Source: Mesorhizobium sp. Root552 (GTDB taxonomy: Bacteria > Pseudomonadota > Alphaproteobacteria > Rhizobiales > Rhizobiaceae). From it: DNA of 64,000 bases. Below, one piece after another: positions 1 to 8,813 of this stretch (position 1 is its first letter; every line of letters begins with the position of its first letter). The notes below the pieces were generated by a model that was not told where the DNA came from, did not search any database, and was given only the letters and a program-made list of their open reading frames with translations. A program made the position numbers and the translations under genes. The stretch lies in assembly GCF_001427285.1 (NCBI RefSeq), contig NZ_LMFV01000001.1:462-64461 (forward strand), written 5' to 3'.

Positions 1-166
1 GGTGTTCCCGGCGGAAGGGACAGAGGCAGATTATGCGTGGGGTCGCGAAGGGTGTGGATGAACCGGCGCGAAATTTCTTGCAAGGGCGAGTACAATCAAA
101 GGATTGCTGCGGTGAAGGGCATGAAATTGTCCACGCCCTGCCCTCAAATCCTAACCGGACGTGCCG

Positions 167-844
167 TTACTCTTCCACCTCGCGGCTCAGCCACAAGAGT
201 GCCGCGATCAGCACCAGCCCGCCAAGCGCAACCCACGGCAGCACCTGCTGCATGAACTCGATTTCGCCGCTGCGGACGGGAATTTCCTGGGCGGCGCGCC
301 GGGCAATCTGGACTTGCGCAATGGCTTCCGGAAGGAGGCGCCATGAGAACGCCAGAGAGATTGCCGTAGTCGCCAGTGCCGCAAATGTCGCCAGTTTGGC
401 GCCACGCACAAATTGCAGGACCAGCGCACCGGCAGCGACATAGAGCGCGCCCGTTGCCATCAGGATGCCTGCCTTCAGCGGCGTCGTGCCGACCATGCCG
501 AAGACCGGAATGACGGCTTCAAGTTCCGTCCAGCGCACCATCTGCTTGAAGCCGTCCAGCATGAGGAAAGTGCCGAGGACGAGATTGGGCCACAGGCGCG
601 GGTGCATCTCGTCATCGGCCAGATCCGCCGCCGGCTCGAGCAGCCACTCGCCAGCCGAAAGGCCCAGCGCGCGGCCAAGGCCCACCAATGCAAACGAGAC
701 ACCCAGCTCGGCATACCAGGGCGTGCCTTCGCCGGAGATGTAGTTCCATGCCTGACCAAGGAAGAAGCTTGCCAGCCCGACGACCGCATTGACGATGATG
801 AAATCGATATAAAGCGCGAGCAAAGGCAGGACGTAGCGGCGCAT
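167..844 (-). CDS. Polytopic inner-membrane protein of unknown function
   Basis: I do not recognise a named family. The 225-residue product is very hydrophobic, with five or six probable membrane segments: near the N-terminus (LPLLALYIDFIIV), around residues 40-60, 85-105, 120-145, 150-170 and a last one just before the charged tail SREVEE. An open frame extends upstream to 1003, but that part is polar and Cys/Arg rich and unlike a membrane protein. I chose the ATG at 844, which follows GGAAG and opens directly into the first membrane segment. It is divergent from the methyltransferase gene that starts at 1050, so the roughly 200 bp between them should hold both promoters. The 166 bases before its stop hold nothing I can identify. 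Confidence 0.7.
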   Translation of the reverse strand: MRRYVLPLLALYIDFIIVNAVVGLASFFLGQAWNYISGEGTPWYAELGVSFALVGLGRALGLSAGEWLLEPAADLADDEMHPRLWPNLVLGTFLMLDGFKQMVRWTELEAVIPVFGMVGTTPLKAGILMATGALYVAAGALVLQFVRGAKLATFAALATTAISLAFSWRLLPEAIAQVQIARRAAQEIPVRSGEIEFMQQVLPWVALGGLVLIAALLWLSREVEE

Positions 845-1049
845 CGGGAGCTTCCGTTTGTGGAGCCAGCAGACCGGGAAACGATACGACGAAGAAATGA
901 ACAGGGCTTTTTCACAAGCTGGGCAATTTGATTGGCCTCTTCTGACGCCCTTGCCGCAAGCTTTGAGACAGAGAGGTCGGAATTGTCTTGGGAGAAACCG
1001 CAACCGGCCTTAAACTGAGATGCAAACGACCGGCTGGACTGTCATCGCC

Positions 1050-1697
1050 ATGACTGCCGTACCAGACAAAGCTGCCGCCCAGGAGGTCGGGCGGGAACAG
1101 CATTGGAACAGCGCCTACCGAACCAAGGGCGAAACCGGCGTAAGCTGGTTCGAGGAAACGCCGGATTTGTCGCTGCAATTGATACTCGAAACCGGAGCCG
1201 GGCCGGAATCTCCGCTGATCGATATCGGCGGCGGAGCCTCGCGCATTGTCGATGCATTGCTGCGGAAAGGCTGGAGTTCGCTTGCCGTGCTCGACGTGTC
1301 ACGCGCAGCGATCGAAACGGCGCAGGCGCGCCTTGGCAGGGACGCCGCGAAAGTCGACTGGGTCGTCGCCGACGTGACAGGCTGGACACCGGAGCGCAGC
1401 TATCGGGTCTGGCACGACAGGGCGGCCTTCCACTTCCTCACCCAGCCTGCGGAACGGGAAGCCTATGTCGAGCGCTTGCGTCTGGCGCTGGCGCCGGGCG
1501 GCCACGCCATCATTGCAACCTTCGCGCCGGATGGGCCGGAGCGGTGCAGCGGCCTGCCGGTGCAGCGCTACGCCCCGCAAACGCTGGCCGACACCATTGG
1601 CAAGGGATTCGAACTTGCCGGGTCCCGCCGCCATGTCCATACAACGCCATGGGGCTCGACGCAGGCGTTCCAGTTCAGCCTATTGCGCCGCGTCTAG
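1050..1697 (+). CDS. Class I SAM-dependent methyltransferase
   Basis: A 215-residue soluble enzyme expected to transfer a methyl group from S-adenosylmethionine to an unidentified acceptor. The SAM-binding loop is visible as LIDIGGGAS around residue 53, followed by LAVLDVS (motif II acidic residue) and VVADVTGW. The N-terminal HWNSAYRTKG and WFEE elements are typical of the small TPMT/UbiG-like methyltransferases found across proteobacteria. The ATG at 1050 is preferred over 1020, because the extra ten residues are not family-like. Its TAG stop lies inside a CTAGAGCG word that also occurs at the ends of the adjacent repeat. It stands alone and has no obvious pathway partner. Confidence 0.75.
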   Translation: MTAVPDKAAAQEVGREQHWNSAYRTKGETGVSWFEETPDLSLQLILETGAGPESPLIDIGGGASRIVDALLRKGWSSLAVLDVSRAAIETAQARLGRDAAKVDWVVADVTGWTPERSYRVWHDRAAFHFLTQPAEREAYVERLRLALAPGGHAIIATFAPDGPERCSGLPVQRYAPQTLADTIGKGFELAGSRRHVHTTPWGSTQAFQFSLLRRV

Positions 1698-1715
1698 AGC
1701 GTCTCGCAGCGGAGC

Positions 1716-1988
1716 CTAGAGCGTTTCACGGCTAGATGGAATCATTCTGTTTGTCGTGCGGCGAGGTGATCCACGCGAAGGGTTGCGAAGGTCGATGTGG
1801 TTCATCGGCCGAGCAGGCCGACAAAGTGAGCGCCCGCCGCAGGCAAACCCGAAGGGCCCGGCAGGTTTGGGCCAAGTCCTTCGGCCTTCGTCTCGACCGC
1901 ACCACCAGTGCGCTCTTCGCCGAAGTCCTCGACCTTGCCCCAAACCATCACCGGCAGAATGGTTCTATCTAACCATGAAACGCTCTAG
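1716..1988. repeat. Intergenic repeat unit with 34-bp inverted ends
   Basis: The left end (1716-1749) and the right end (1955-1988) are imperfect inverted copies of each other, about 30 of 34 positions matching. Both start CTAGAGCGTTTCA and end in CATTCTG. A further degenerate copy of the outer word (TCTAGAGCGTCTCGC) lies just to the left at 1694-1708. The roughly 205-bp core is itself partly self-complementary, for example CAAACC...GGTTTG. No credible gene lies inside. The right end supplies the TAG stop of the ABC ATPase gene and the left copy supplies the stop of the methyltransferase gene, so the unit fills the whole gap between two convergent genes. The end sequence resembles short palindromic repeats found in rhizobial intergenic DNA. 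Confidence 0.7.
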
Positions 1989-3049
1989 TGGAGAACAAGC
2001 ACGTCGCCGGACGAGAAGCTGATCTCGGCCTTTTCGCCGACCACCGGAGGCGGCGTGGTCGAATTGTTGAAGGTGTCCAGCGAGACGCTGCTTTCCCCGA
2101 TGCCGACGCGCACGCGGATGACGGAGCCGAGGAAATGAACGTCGGAAATCTGACCCGACAGGCTGGCGTCGTTGCCGGGCCGGCGTCCAAGTGAAATCGC
2201 TTCGGGGCGAAGCGCCAGCGAGAGCATGTCGCCGGTCTTGGAGCCGTTGAGCTTGCCCTTCAGCGAAATCTCCTCCGTGTTGACCTTGACCTTGCCGCTG
2301 GCCGCATCGCTGACGGTGCCTTCGAGCACGTTCAAGGTGCCGACGAAATTGGCGACGAACTTGGTTGCCGGGCGGTTGTAGATCTCGAACGGCGCGCCGA
2401 CCTGCTCTGCCTTGCCGCCGTACATGACGGCGATGCGGTCGGAGATGGAGAGCGCCTCTTCCTGGTCATGCGTGACGAAGATGGTGGTGATGCCGAGCTG
2501 CTTCTGGATGGAGCGGATTTCCTCGCGCAGCGACACGCGCACCTTCGCATCGAGCGCCGAAAGCGGCTCGTCGAGCAAGAGCAGCTTCGGCTTGGGAGCG
2601 AGCGCACGGGCAAGCGCGATGCGCTGCTGCTGGCCGCCGGAAAGCTGGTAGGGATAGCGGTCGCCGAACTGCGGCAGCTTGATCATTTCGAGCATCTCGG
2701 CGACGCGCTTGTCCGCATCCGCCTTGGCCACGCCTGCGACCTTCAACCCGAAGCCGATGTTTTGCGCGACCGTGAGGTTGGGGAACAGCGCGTAGGCCTG
2801 GAAGACCATGCCGACATTGCGCTGGTTCGGCTTGAGATAGGTGATGTCCTTGCCGCCGACATAGATGCTGCCGGCGGTTGGCTCTTCAAAGCCGGCAACC
2901 ATGCGCAGCACCGTGGTCTTGCCGCAGCCGGACGGCCCGAGGAAAGAAACGAACTCGCCACGCTCGACGTCGAGGTTGAAGTTTTCCACCACCGTGGTTT
3001 GACCGAACGCCTTGCTGACGCCCTGGATGCTGAGAAACGGATCGGCCAT
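1985..3049 (-). CDS. ABC importer ATPase, PotA/FbpC-like
   Basis: A 354-residue ATP-binding subunit that should power the permease pair encoded just upstream. Walker A is GPSGCGKTT (about residues 38-46), the Q-loop follows at NVGMVFQ, the signature is LSGGQQQR, Walker B is LLLLDEP and the switch His is in FVTHDQ. The C-terminal 110 residues form the TOBE-type domain typical of the polyamine/iron/sulfate (CUT1/MOI) importer family. It starts 18 bp after the stop of the second permease and is last in the operon. Its stop codon falls inside the repeat unit ending at 1988. The substrate cannot be read from this subunit. Confidence 0.93.
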   Translation of the reverse strand: MADPFLSIQGVSKAFGQTTVVENFNLDVERGEFVSFLGPSGCGKTTVLRMVAGFEEPTAGSIYVGGKDITYLKPNQRNVGMVFQAYALFPNLTVAQNIGFGLKVAGVAKADADKRVAEMLEMIKLPQFGDRYPYQLSGGQQQRIALARALAPKPKLLLLDEPLSALDAKVRVSLREEIRSIQKQLGITTIFVTHDQEEALSISDRIAVMYGGKAEQVGAPFEIYNRPATKFVANFVGTLNVLEGTVSDAASGKVKVNTEEISLKGKLNGSKTGDMLSLALRPEAISLGRRPGNDASLSGQISDVHFLGSVIRVRVGIGESSVSLDTFNNSTTPPPVVGEKAEISFSSGDVLVLH

Positions 3050-3066
3050 GGGTCAATATCTCCGGA

Positions 3067-3858
3067 TCAGTTCGGACGGTTAGCCGACTTGGGGGCAAAG
3101 CGCGACAGAACCTGGATGACCGACATGCAGCCCCAGGTTATGGCAAAGGCGATGATGGCAAGCGCCGCAGGTTCATAGGCCCGGTTGGCGCCGACGAGCT
3201 GCATGTAGGGACCGAAGGCCGGGCGGTTGAGCAGGCTGGCAAGCGTGAATTCGCCAATGACGATGGCGAAGGTGAGGAACGCTCCCGACAGAACCGCGAT
3301 CAGCACATTTGGCAAGATGATGCGGCCGATGATCGTGGTCCAGCCGGCGCCAAGGATCTGCGCAGCTTCGGTAAGCGTCCTGACGTCGATGGTTCGAAGG
3401 CCGGTGTCGACGGCGCGGTACATATAGGGCAGCGCCAGCGTCGCATAGCCGATGATGAGCAGGACATCGGTGCCGCGCGCCGAAGCGAGGAACGGCAAGG
3501 GCGAGTTGGAGCCATACATGCGGATATAGCCGAACACGATGACGATCGCCGGGATGATGAGCGGCAAAAGCGTGATGAACTCGACGATGGGGCGCAGGTG
3601 CGGCATGCGCAGCCTGATCCAGTACGCGGTCGGCACCACGATCAGCACGCCAAGGATGATGGTGAAGACGGCCACGATGACCGAGTAGCTGAAAGTCTGC
3701 TGGAAACGCGCATCGCCCAGCACCACCGAATAGGCGTCGAACGAATATTCGCCGCGGCGCATGCGCAGCGAGAACTCGAACGTCGCGATCAGCGGAATGA
3801 AGAAGTAGCAGGCCCCGAGGATGAAGGTCACCCAGGCCCAGAAGCGGCCGGTCTTCAT
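3067..3858 (-). CDS. ABC importer permease, second subunit
   Basis: A 263-residue inner-membrane permease with about six membrane segments. The EAA coupling loop reads EAAQILGAGWTTIIGRI in the C-terminal half. The frame stays open far upstream to 4839, but that stretch is the shadow of the first permease gene. The real start is the ATG at 3858, whose bases overlap the TGA of the first permease (ATGA, translational coupling). Family: PotC/FbpB-type permeases. It works with the permease at 3855-4772, the ATPase at 1985-3049 and the binding protein at 4839-5945. Confidence 0.92.
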   Translation of the reverse strand: MKTGRFWAWVTFILGACYFFIPLIATFEFSLRMRRGEYSFDAYSVVLGDARFQQTFSYSVIVAVFTIILGVLIVVPTAYWIRLRMPHLRPIVEFITLLPLIIPAIVIVFGYIRMYGSNSPLPFLASARGTDVLLIIGYATLALPYMYRAVDTGLRTIDVRTLTEAAQILGAGWTTIIGRIILPNVLIAVLSGAFLTFAIVIGEFTLASLLNRPAFGPYMQLVGANRAYEPAALAIIAFAITWGCMSVIQVLSRFAPKSANRPN

Positions 3859-4772
3859 TTGAGCCACCTTTCGCTGCGCACGCGGAACCAGATGTAGAAC
3901 ACGTTGGCGATGCCGGTGATGACGATCATGCCGAAGGCAAGCGCGTAGCCGAGGTTCGGGTTGTGCAGCACGTCGCCGCGCATCTGGGCATAGAGCTTGA
4001 TGGGGACGATGCTGAGCGAGGAACCGGTGAAGGCATAGGCCGTTGCGATGGCGCCGAACGCGTTGGCGAACAGCAGGATGACCGTGCCGAGGAAGCTCGG
4101 CCACAACACGGGGATGACGACCATGCGCCAGTATTGCCAGGTTGTCGCGCCGAGGGTGGCGGCGGCCTCGCCCCATTCCTTCTTCAGCCCGTCGATCGCC
4201 GGCGTGATGATGACGATCATCAACGGTATCTGGAAATAGAGGTAGACGGCGATCAGGCCCCACGAGGTCAAAAGGTTGAAACCCATGCCGTAGATGTTGA
4301 GGCCGAACACGTCGCGCAAGATGACGGTGACGAGGCCGAGCCGTCCGAGCGTGGCAAGAAACGCGAAGGCCAGCGGCACGCCGGCGAAATTGGAGGCGAC
4401 GCCGGAAAAGGTCATGGTGGTGGAGCGCACCCAGTTGGGCAGCCCCCCGCGCACGATGGCGATCGACATGGCAAGGCCGATGAAGGCGCCGATGGTCGCC
4501 GACCAGAAACTGATCTTGATAGACACCCAGTAGGACAGGCGGATGCTTGGGTCTTGGAACAGGAGCCAGATGTTTTCGAGCGTGTATTCGCCCGCCGCGT
4601 TCTGGAACGCGCCCATGACGAGGTAGAGCGTAGGCAGGATCAGGAACATCAGCGCGAAGATGAAGAACGGCGCCACGCCGATCCATTGCGTCGCCATGCG
4701 CAGGCTCGAACGCCTGGCGGGCGGCATGACCCCGGTGGTTTCGCTGGTCGCGGTTGCGCTGATGTTCGCCAT
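3855..4772 (-). CDS. ABC importer permease, first subunit
   Basis: A 305-residue PotB-like inner-membrane permease. After a polar N-terminal 25-30 residues it has a first membrane segment (FFIFALMFLILPTLYL) and five more. The coupling loop is visible around WGEAAATLGATTWQYW. It follows the binding-protein gene after a 66-bp gap that contains a perfect GC-rich hairpin, and overlaps the next permease by 4 bp. The pair of different permeases, one ATPase and one periplasmic protein is the usual layout for polyamine, iron or small organic-acid importers. Confidence 0.92.
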   Translation of the reverse strand: MANISATATSETTGVMPPARRSSLRMATQWIGVAPFFIFALMFLILPTLYLVMGAFQNAAGEYTLENIWLLFQDPSIRLSYWVSIKISFWSATIGAFIGLAMSIAIVRGGLPNWVRSTTMTFSGVASNFAGVPLAFAFLATLGRLGLVTVILRDVFGLNIYGMGFNLLTSWGLIAVYLYFQIPLMIVIITPAIDGLKKEWGEAAATLGATTWQYWRMVVIPVLWPSFLGTVILLFANAFGAIATAYAFTGSSLSIVPIKLYAQMRGDVLHNPNLGYALAFGMIVITGIANVFYIWFRVRSERWLK

Positions 4773-4800
4773 CCTGGTATCCGGCCCGCCGGGAAATGGA

Positions 4801-4830
4801 GAGACCGGGCGGCGCTGGCCGCCCGGTCTC
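4801..4830 (-). promoter_or_regulatory. GC-rich hairpin after the binding-protein gene
   Basis: A perfect 13-bp stem (GAGACCGGGCGGC / GCCGCCCGGTCTC) with a 4-base loop lies 8 bp after the stop of the binding-protein gene and before the first permease start. It lacks a T-run on the minus strand, so it is more likely an mRNA-stabilising or partial-attenuation element than a full terminator. Confidence 0.65.
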
Positions 4831-4838
4831 CGGTTGCA

Positions 4839-5945
4839 TTACTGCACGTTGGCGCCGACCACCGAATCCCAGTTCTTGGTGATGGCTTCCTTGGCGGCAC
4901 CCTGCTCATCGAGAGTGGGGAACACGGCAGCTTCATAGGCTGCTGCCGGCGGCAGCTTGTCGAGCAGGTCCTGCGGGATCACGCCGCGCTTGGCCATGTC
5001 GTTGAAGCGGATCGGGTGGCAGTAGCCCTTGAGCCAGCCGAGCTGGCCTTCGTCGGAATAGAGATACTCCATCCACAGCTTGGCGGCGTTCGGGTGCGGC
5101 GCATAGGCGCTGATGGCCTGAACGTAGACGCCCGCGACAACGCCCGTGGCGGGAACGATGACGTCGACCGGCGGGTTGCCGTTCAGCGTGTCGCGACCGG
5201 ACAGCGCGTTGTAGTCCCAGGTGATCAGGATCGGGGTCTGGCCCTGGGCCAGCGTTGCCGACTTGCCGATGACCGGCACGAAGTTGCCCTTGGCGTTGAG
5301 CTCCTTGAAGAACTCGAGGCCGGCGGTACCGGCGGCTTCGCCGGCTGCGGCACCCTTCGACAGGCCGGCGGCGTAGACGCCCTGGATGGCCTGGTTGGAG
5401 GCGCGCGGATCGCCCGCGAGTGCAACCGAGTTGGCATATTCCGGCTTGAGCAGGTCGGCCCAGTCCTTCGGCGCTTCCTTGACGAGGTCCTTGTTCACCT
5501 CGAAGGCGAGAACGCCGTAGTAGTCGCCGTACCAGTAGCCTTCGGCGTCCTTGGCCGAATCGGGGATCGAATCCCAGGTCGAGACCTTGAAGGGCTGGAT
5601 CAGGCCGTCGGCCTTGGCCTGCGGGCCATAGGACAGGCCGACGTCGATGACGTCAGGCGCCTGCGGGCCCTTGTTGTCCTTGTTGGCCTTGATGGCTTCA
5701 ACCTCGTCGCTGGAACCAGCGTCCGGGTTGAGTTCGTTGATCGTGATTTCCGGATACTTCGCTTTGAAGCCCGCGATCACGTCGCCGTACCCGCACCAAT
5801 CGTGCGGCAGGGCGATGGTCGTGAGCTGACCTTCCGCCTTAGCGGCGGCAACCAGTTCGTCCATCGACTGGGCGGACGAAATGGCCGAGGTCACCATGAG
5901 GGTGGCCGCCGAAAGGGAAAGCACCTTCCCCGCAAACTTGAACAT
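4839..5945 (-). CDS. ABC importer periplasmic binding protein
   Basis: A 368-residue extracellular solute-binding protein (family 1, type II fold). It has a Sec signal peptide, a short basic start (MFKFAGK) then a hydrophobic core, with probable cleavage after ISSAQS-like residues near 25. The mature chain has two lobes linked by hinge strands, with stretches such as YPEITINELNPD and LAFEVNKDLV that are typical of AfuA/PotD-like proteins. It is first in its four-gene operon. The alcohol dehydrogenase gene of the metabolic block ends about 220 bp upstream on the same strand. The substrate is unknown. Context suggests an amine, amino alcohol or related small organic compound, but this is inference. 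Confidence 0.9.
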   Translation of the reverse strand: MFKFAGKVLSLSAATLMVTSAISSAQSMDELVAAAKAEGQLTTIALPHDWCGYGDVIAGFKAKYPEITINELNPDAGSSDEVEAIKANKDNKGPQAPDVIDVGLSYGPQAKADGLIQPFKVSTWDSIPDSAKDAEGYWYGDYYGVLAFEVNKDLVKEAPKDWADLLKPEYANSVALAGDPRASNQAIQGVYAAGLSKGAAAGEAAGTAGLEFFKELNAKGNFVPVIGKSATLAQGQTPILITWDYNALSGRDTLNGNPPVDVIVPATGVVAGVYVQAISAYAPHPNAAKLWMEYLYSDEGQLGWLKGYCHPIRFNDMAKRGVIPQDLLDKLPPAAAYEAAVFPTLDEQGAAKEAITKNWDSVVGANVQ

Positions 5946-6078
5946 TGTGTTCTCTCCGTTGAACTGACGCCGTAAGACGCCTGCGATGCGGTATCGGGTT
6001 CATGTGACGGTTAGATGAAACCTAAATGAAGCCAACCCGCCGCAGTACGAAAATCTAACTCTATTTAAGCGGTTGTAG

Positions 6079-6111
6079 CAATTAGCCCGGGCTTATTTTT
6101 CCGGCTAATTG
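6079..6111. promoter_or_regulatory. Inverted repeat in the ABC operon promoter region
   Basis: Perfect 9-base arms CAATTAGCC and GGCTAATTG enclose 15 bases, within the 220-bp gap between the alcohol dehydrogenase stop and the binding-protein start. No T-run follows on the minus strand, so an operator is as likely as a terminator. It lies about 135-165 bp upstream of the ABC operon start codon. Confidence 0.4.
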
Positions 6112-6165
6112 TTTATGATCCTCCCCTATCACCTTTCGTTGATTTTCGTTTTGACTGGCAGGCAC

Positions 6166-7338
6166 TCAGACCGTGCCCTCGATTGCCTTGTCGAGCAGCG
6201 TAAGCGCGGCCTTCTTGGTGAGCTTGATCGGGTTGCCGCCGGCGGTCGGATCGACCACCGCCATGTCGGCGATCAGGCTCTTGCGCTTCTTGTCCATGTC
6301 GAGACCCTTGATGAGGCCCGGCAGGGCATGCGGCACCTTGAGTTCCTTCCTCAGCTTGATGATCGCCTTGGCAAAACCGTCGAAGCCGCCCTTGATGCCG
6401 CAATAGGCGGCAAGGCGCACGATCTTGTCCTCGATGGCGTCGCGGTTGAAGGCGATGACGTAAGGCATGAACACGGCATTGGTCATGCCGTGGTGGGTGT
6501 CGTAGAGCGCGCCGATGGGATGCGACAGCGAGTGGATCGCGCCAAGGCCCTTCTGGAACGCGGTTGCGCCCATGGCGGCGGCGGCCATCATGTTGGCGCG
6601 CGCGGTCAAATCCTTGCCGTTGGCAAAGGCCTTGGGAAGGTTCTCGAACACCAGCCTGACGCCTTCGACGGAGATGCCGTCGGCCATCGGATGGAAGCCC
6701 GGCGCGCAATAGGCTTCGAGGCAGTGGGCCAGCGCATCCATGCCGGTGCCGGCGGTGATGAAGGGCGGCATGCCGAACGACAGTTCGGGATCGGCGAGCA
6801 CGATGCCGGGCAGCATCTTGGGATGGAAGATGACCTTCTTGGTGTGGCTTTCCTCATGCGTGATGACGCCGGCGCGGCCGACTTCCGAACCGGTGCCGGC
6901 AGTGGTCGGTACCGCGACGATCGGGGCAATGGCGTCGGAATTGGCGCGCGTCCACCAGTCGCCGATGTCCTCGAAGTCCCACACCGGGCGGGTCTGGCCG
7001 GCCTGGAAGGCGATGAGCTTGCCGAGGTCGAGCGCGGAGCCGCCGCCGAAGGCGATGACGCCGTCATGCTTGCCTTTCTTGAAGGCGGCGATGCCGGCGG
7101 TGAGGTTGGATTCGACCGGGTTCGGCTTGACCTCGGAGAAGACGCCGTAAGGCACCTTGGCGTCTTCGAGGATCTTCAGCGTCGAGGCAACGACGGGAAG
7201 CTTGGCAAGGCCGGGATCGGTGACGAACAGCGGCCGCTTGATGCCGGTGGCGGCAAGTGCATCGGGCAGTTCCTTGATGCGGCCGGCGCCGATGCGGACG
7301 GTGGTCGGGTAGTTCCACTTGGAGACAAATTTGGACAT
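6166..7338 (-). CDS. Iron-containing alcohol dehydrogenase
   Basis: A 390-residue group III (Fe-dependent) NAD(P)H alcohol dehydrogenase. The nucleotide loop FGGGSALDLGK is at about residues 92-102. The metal-binding histidines are seen in DALAHCLEAY, in HSLSHPIGALYD and in THHGMTNA. The start at ATG 7338 follows GAAAGA. A TTG at 7356 would abut the previous stop but has no better site. Directly after an aldehyde dehydrogenase and a glutamine-synthetase-like ligase, it is suited to oxidise the hydroxyl group of an alcohol or N-glutamylated amino alcohol to the aldehyde used by the next enzyme. Substrate specificity is inferred from context only. Confidence 0.9.
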   Translation of the reverse strand: MSKFVSKWNYPTTVRIGAGRIKELPDALAATGIKRPLFVTDPGLAKLPVVASTLKILEDAKVPYGVFSEVKPNPVESNLTAGIAAFKKGKHDGVIAFGGGSALDLGKLIAFQAGQTRPVWDFEDIGDWWTRANSDAIAPIVAVPTTAGTGSEVGRAGVITHEESHTKKVIFHPKMLPGIVLADPELSFGMPPFITAGTGMDALAHCLEAYCAPGFHPMADGISVEGVRLVFENLPKAFANGKDLTARANMMAAAAMGATAFQKGLGAIHSLSHPIGALYDTHHGMTNAVFMPYVIAFNRDAIEDKIVRLAAYCGIKGGFDGFAKAIIKLRKELKVPHALPGLIKGLDMDKKRKSLIADMAVVDPTAGGNPIKLTKKAALTLLDKAIEGTV

Positions 7339-7356
7339 GTCTTTTTCTTTCGACAA

Positions 7357-8745
7357 TCAGATCGTTTCGCGCAGGTGATAGGATTTCGGCCTTGTCAGGT
7401 AGTCGTAGCCGATGGCCGAGAGCGCCGCGCCCTTGCCGGTGTCCTTGACGCCGGTCCAGACGAGCGCCGGATCGAGATAGTCGCAGCGGTTCATGAATAC
7501 GGTGCCGGTCTCGACGCGGTCGCCGATAGCCACCGCATGGTCGGTATCGCGCGTCCAGATCGAGGCGGTCAGCCCATAGGGACTGTCGTTCATCAGGGCG
7601 ATGGCTTCCTCATCGTTGCGCACCTTCATGATGCCGACGATCGGGCCGAAACTTTCCTCGCGCATGACGCTCATCTGGTGATCGACGCTGGTCAGCACTT
7701 CGGGCGCGAGATAGGGCGAGCCGGCGACGTCCTTGTCGACCTTCATGTTGATGTGCGCCTTGGCACCCTTGCGCAGCGCCTCGGCCTTTTGCTCGCGGAT
7801 CAGGTCGGCAAAGCGCGCCTGCGCCATCGGACCCATCGTGGTGGCCTGTTCCAGCGGATTGCCGACGACATAGTTCCTGGTCTCGGCGATGAAGCCTTCG
7901 ACGAACTCGTCATAGACCTTCTCGTGCACGTAGACGCGCTCGATGCCGCAGCAGCACTGGCCGGAGTTGAAGAAGGCGCCATCGACCAGATTGGCGACGG
8001 CGTGGTCGAGCCTGGCGTCCGGCAGGACATAGGCCGGGTCCTTGCCGCCGAGTTCGAGGCCAAGCGTCATGAAGGTGCCTGCCGCAGCCTTTTCGATGGC
8101 GCGGCCGCCGGCAACCGAACCGGTGAAATTGACATGATCGATCTTGCCCGAGCCGAGCAGCTTTTCGGTCTGGGCGTGATTGAGGACGAGGTTCTGGAAA
8201 ACATGCTTCGGCAGCCCGGCCTTTTCGAAAGCCTGGGCGAAACGTTCGCCAACCAGAAGCGTTTGCGCAGCGTGTTTCAGGATGACGGTGGAACCGGCCA
8301 TCAACGCCGGGACGATGGTGTTGACGGCGGTAAGGTAAGGATAGTTCCACGGCGCGATTACCATGACCACGCCAAGCGGGTCTTTCCGCACATACCGGCG
8401 GAAGCCGTCCTTGGGGTTCGACGCCAGCACCGGCTTCAAGGCCTGCTCGGCGATTTCGACCATGTAGTTGACGCGTTCCTTGACGCCGCCGAATTCGCCG
8501 CCATAGCGGACCGGCCGCCCCATCTGCCAGGCGATCTCGGGAACGATGTCATCGGTCATGGCGACAAGGTTTTCCAGCATGGCAAGCATGTACTTGCCGC
8601 GCTCGGCAATCGAGGTCTGCGCCCAGGCAAACTGCGCGGCGCGGGCGCGTTCGACCGCTGCATTCACGGCCTGATCCGTCGCAACCGGGCGCTCGACATA
8701 GATCGAGCCATCAATGGGGGATTTCAGCTTGACCGTTTCGGCCAT
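7357..8745 (-). CDS. Aldehyde dehydrogenase family protein
   Basis: A 462-residue NAD(P)-dependent aldehyde dehydrogenase (standard length about 480). The substrate/cofactor Asn is in APWNYPY, the glycine motif in FTGSVAGGRAI, the catalytic Glu in LELGGKDP and the nucleophilic Cys in FFNSGQCCCGIERV, with three adjacent cysteines. The C-terminal EESFGPIVGI motif is intact. It follows the ligase gene after about 70 bp and precedes the alcohol dehydrogenase with essentially no gap, so the two oxidation steps are probably co-translated. The likely role is oxidation of an aldehyde, perhaps a gamma-glutamylated one, to the acid. Confidence 0.93.
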   Translation of the reverse strand: MAETVKLKSPIDGSIYVERPVATDQAVNAAVERARAAQFAWAQTSIAERGKYMLAMLENLVAMTDDIVPEIAWQMGRPVRYGGEFGGVKERVNYMVEIAEQALKPVLASNPKDGFRRYVRKDPLGVVMVIAPWNYPYLTAVNTIVPALMAGSTVILKHAAQTLLVGERFAQAFEKAGLPKHVFQNLVLNHAQTEKLLGSGKIDHVNFTGSVAGGRAIEKAAAGTFMTLGLELGGKDPAYVLPDARLDHAVANLVDGAFFNSGQCCCGIERVYVHEKVYDEFVEGFIAETRNYVVGNPLEQATTMGPMAQARFADLIREQKAEALRKGAKAHINMKVDKDVAGSPYLAPEVLTSVDHQMSVMREESFGPIVGIMKVRNDEEAIALMNDSPYGLTASIWTRDTDHAVAIGDRVETGTVFMNRCDYLDPALVWTGVKDTGKGAALSAIGYDYLTRPKSYHLRETI

Positions 8746-8813
8746 GTTTTTCGTCCTTCAGTCAGTGTTTGGGGCAGTTGGGGAGGCGTTGGCTGCCCAG
8801 TTCCATTGATCAA

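Noticed and set aside
1..166. Two short plus-strand frames at the left edge
   Set aside because: No RBS, no family-like sequence, and they run into the antisense of the membrane-protein gene.
1736..2022. Two short plus-strand frames inside the repeat unit
   Set aside because: They lie in repeat sequence with inverted ends, lack RBS and family-like sequence.
3963..5975. Open frame of 670 codons on the plus strand, opposite the ABC importer genes
   Set aside because: Antisense to genes with clear ABC motifs; composition (Arg/Gly/His/Asp rich, no hydrophobic core) is that of a GC-rich shadow frame, and no RBS precedes it.
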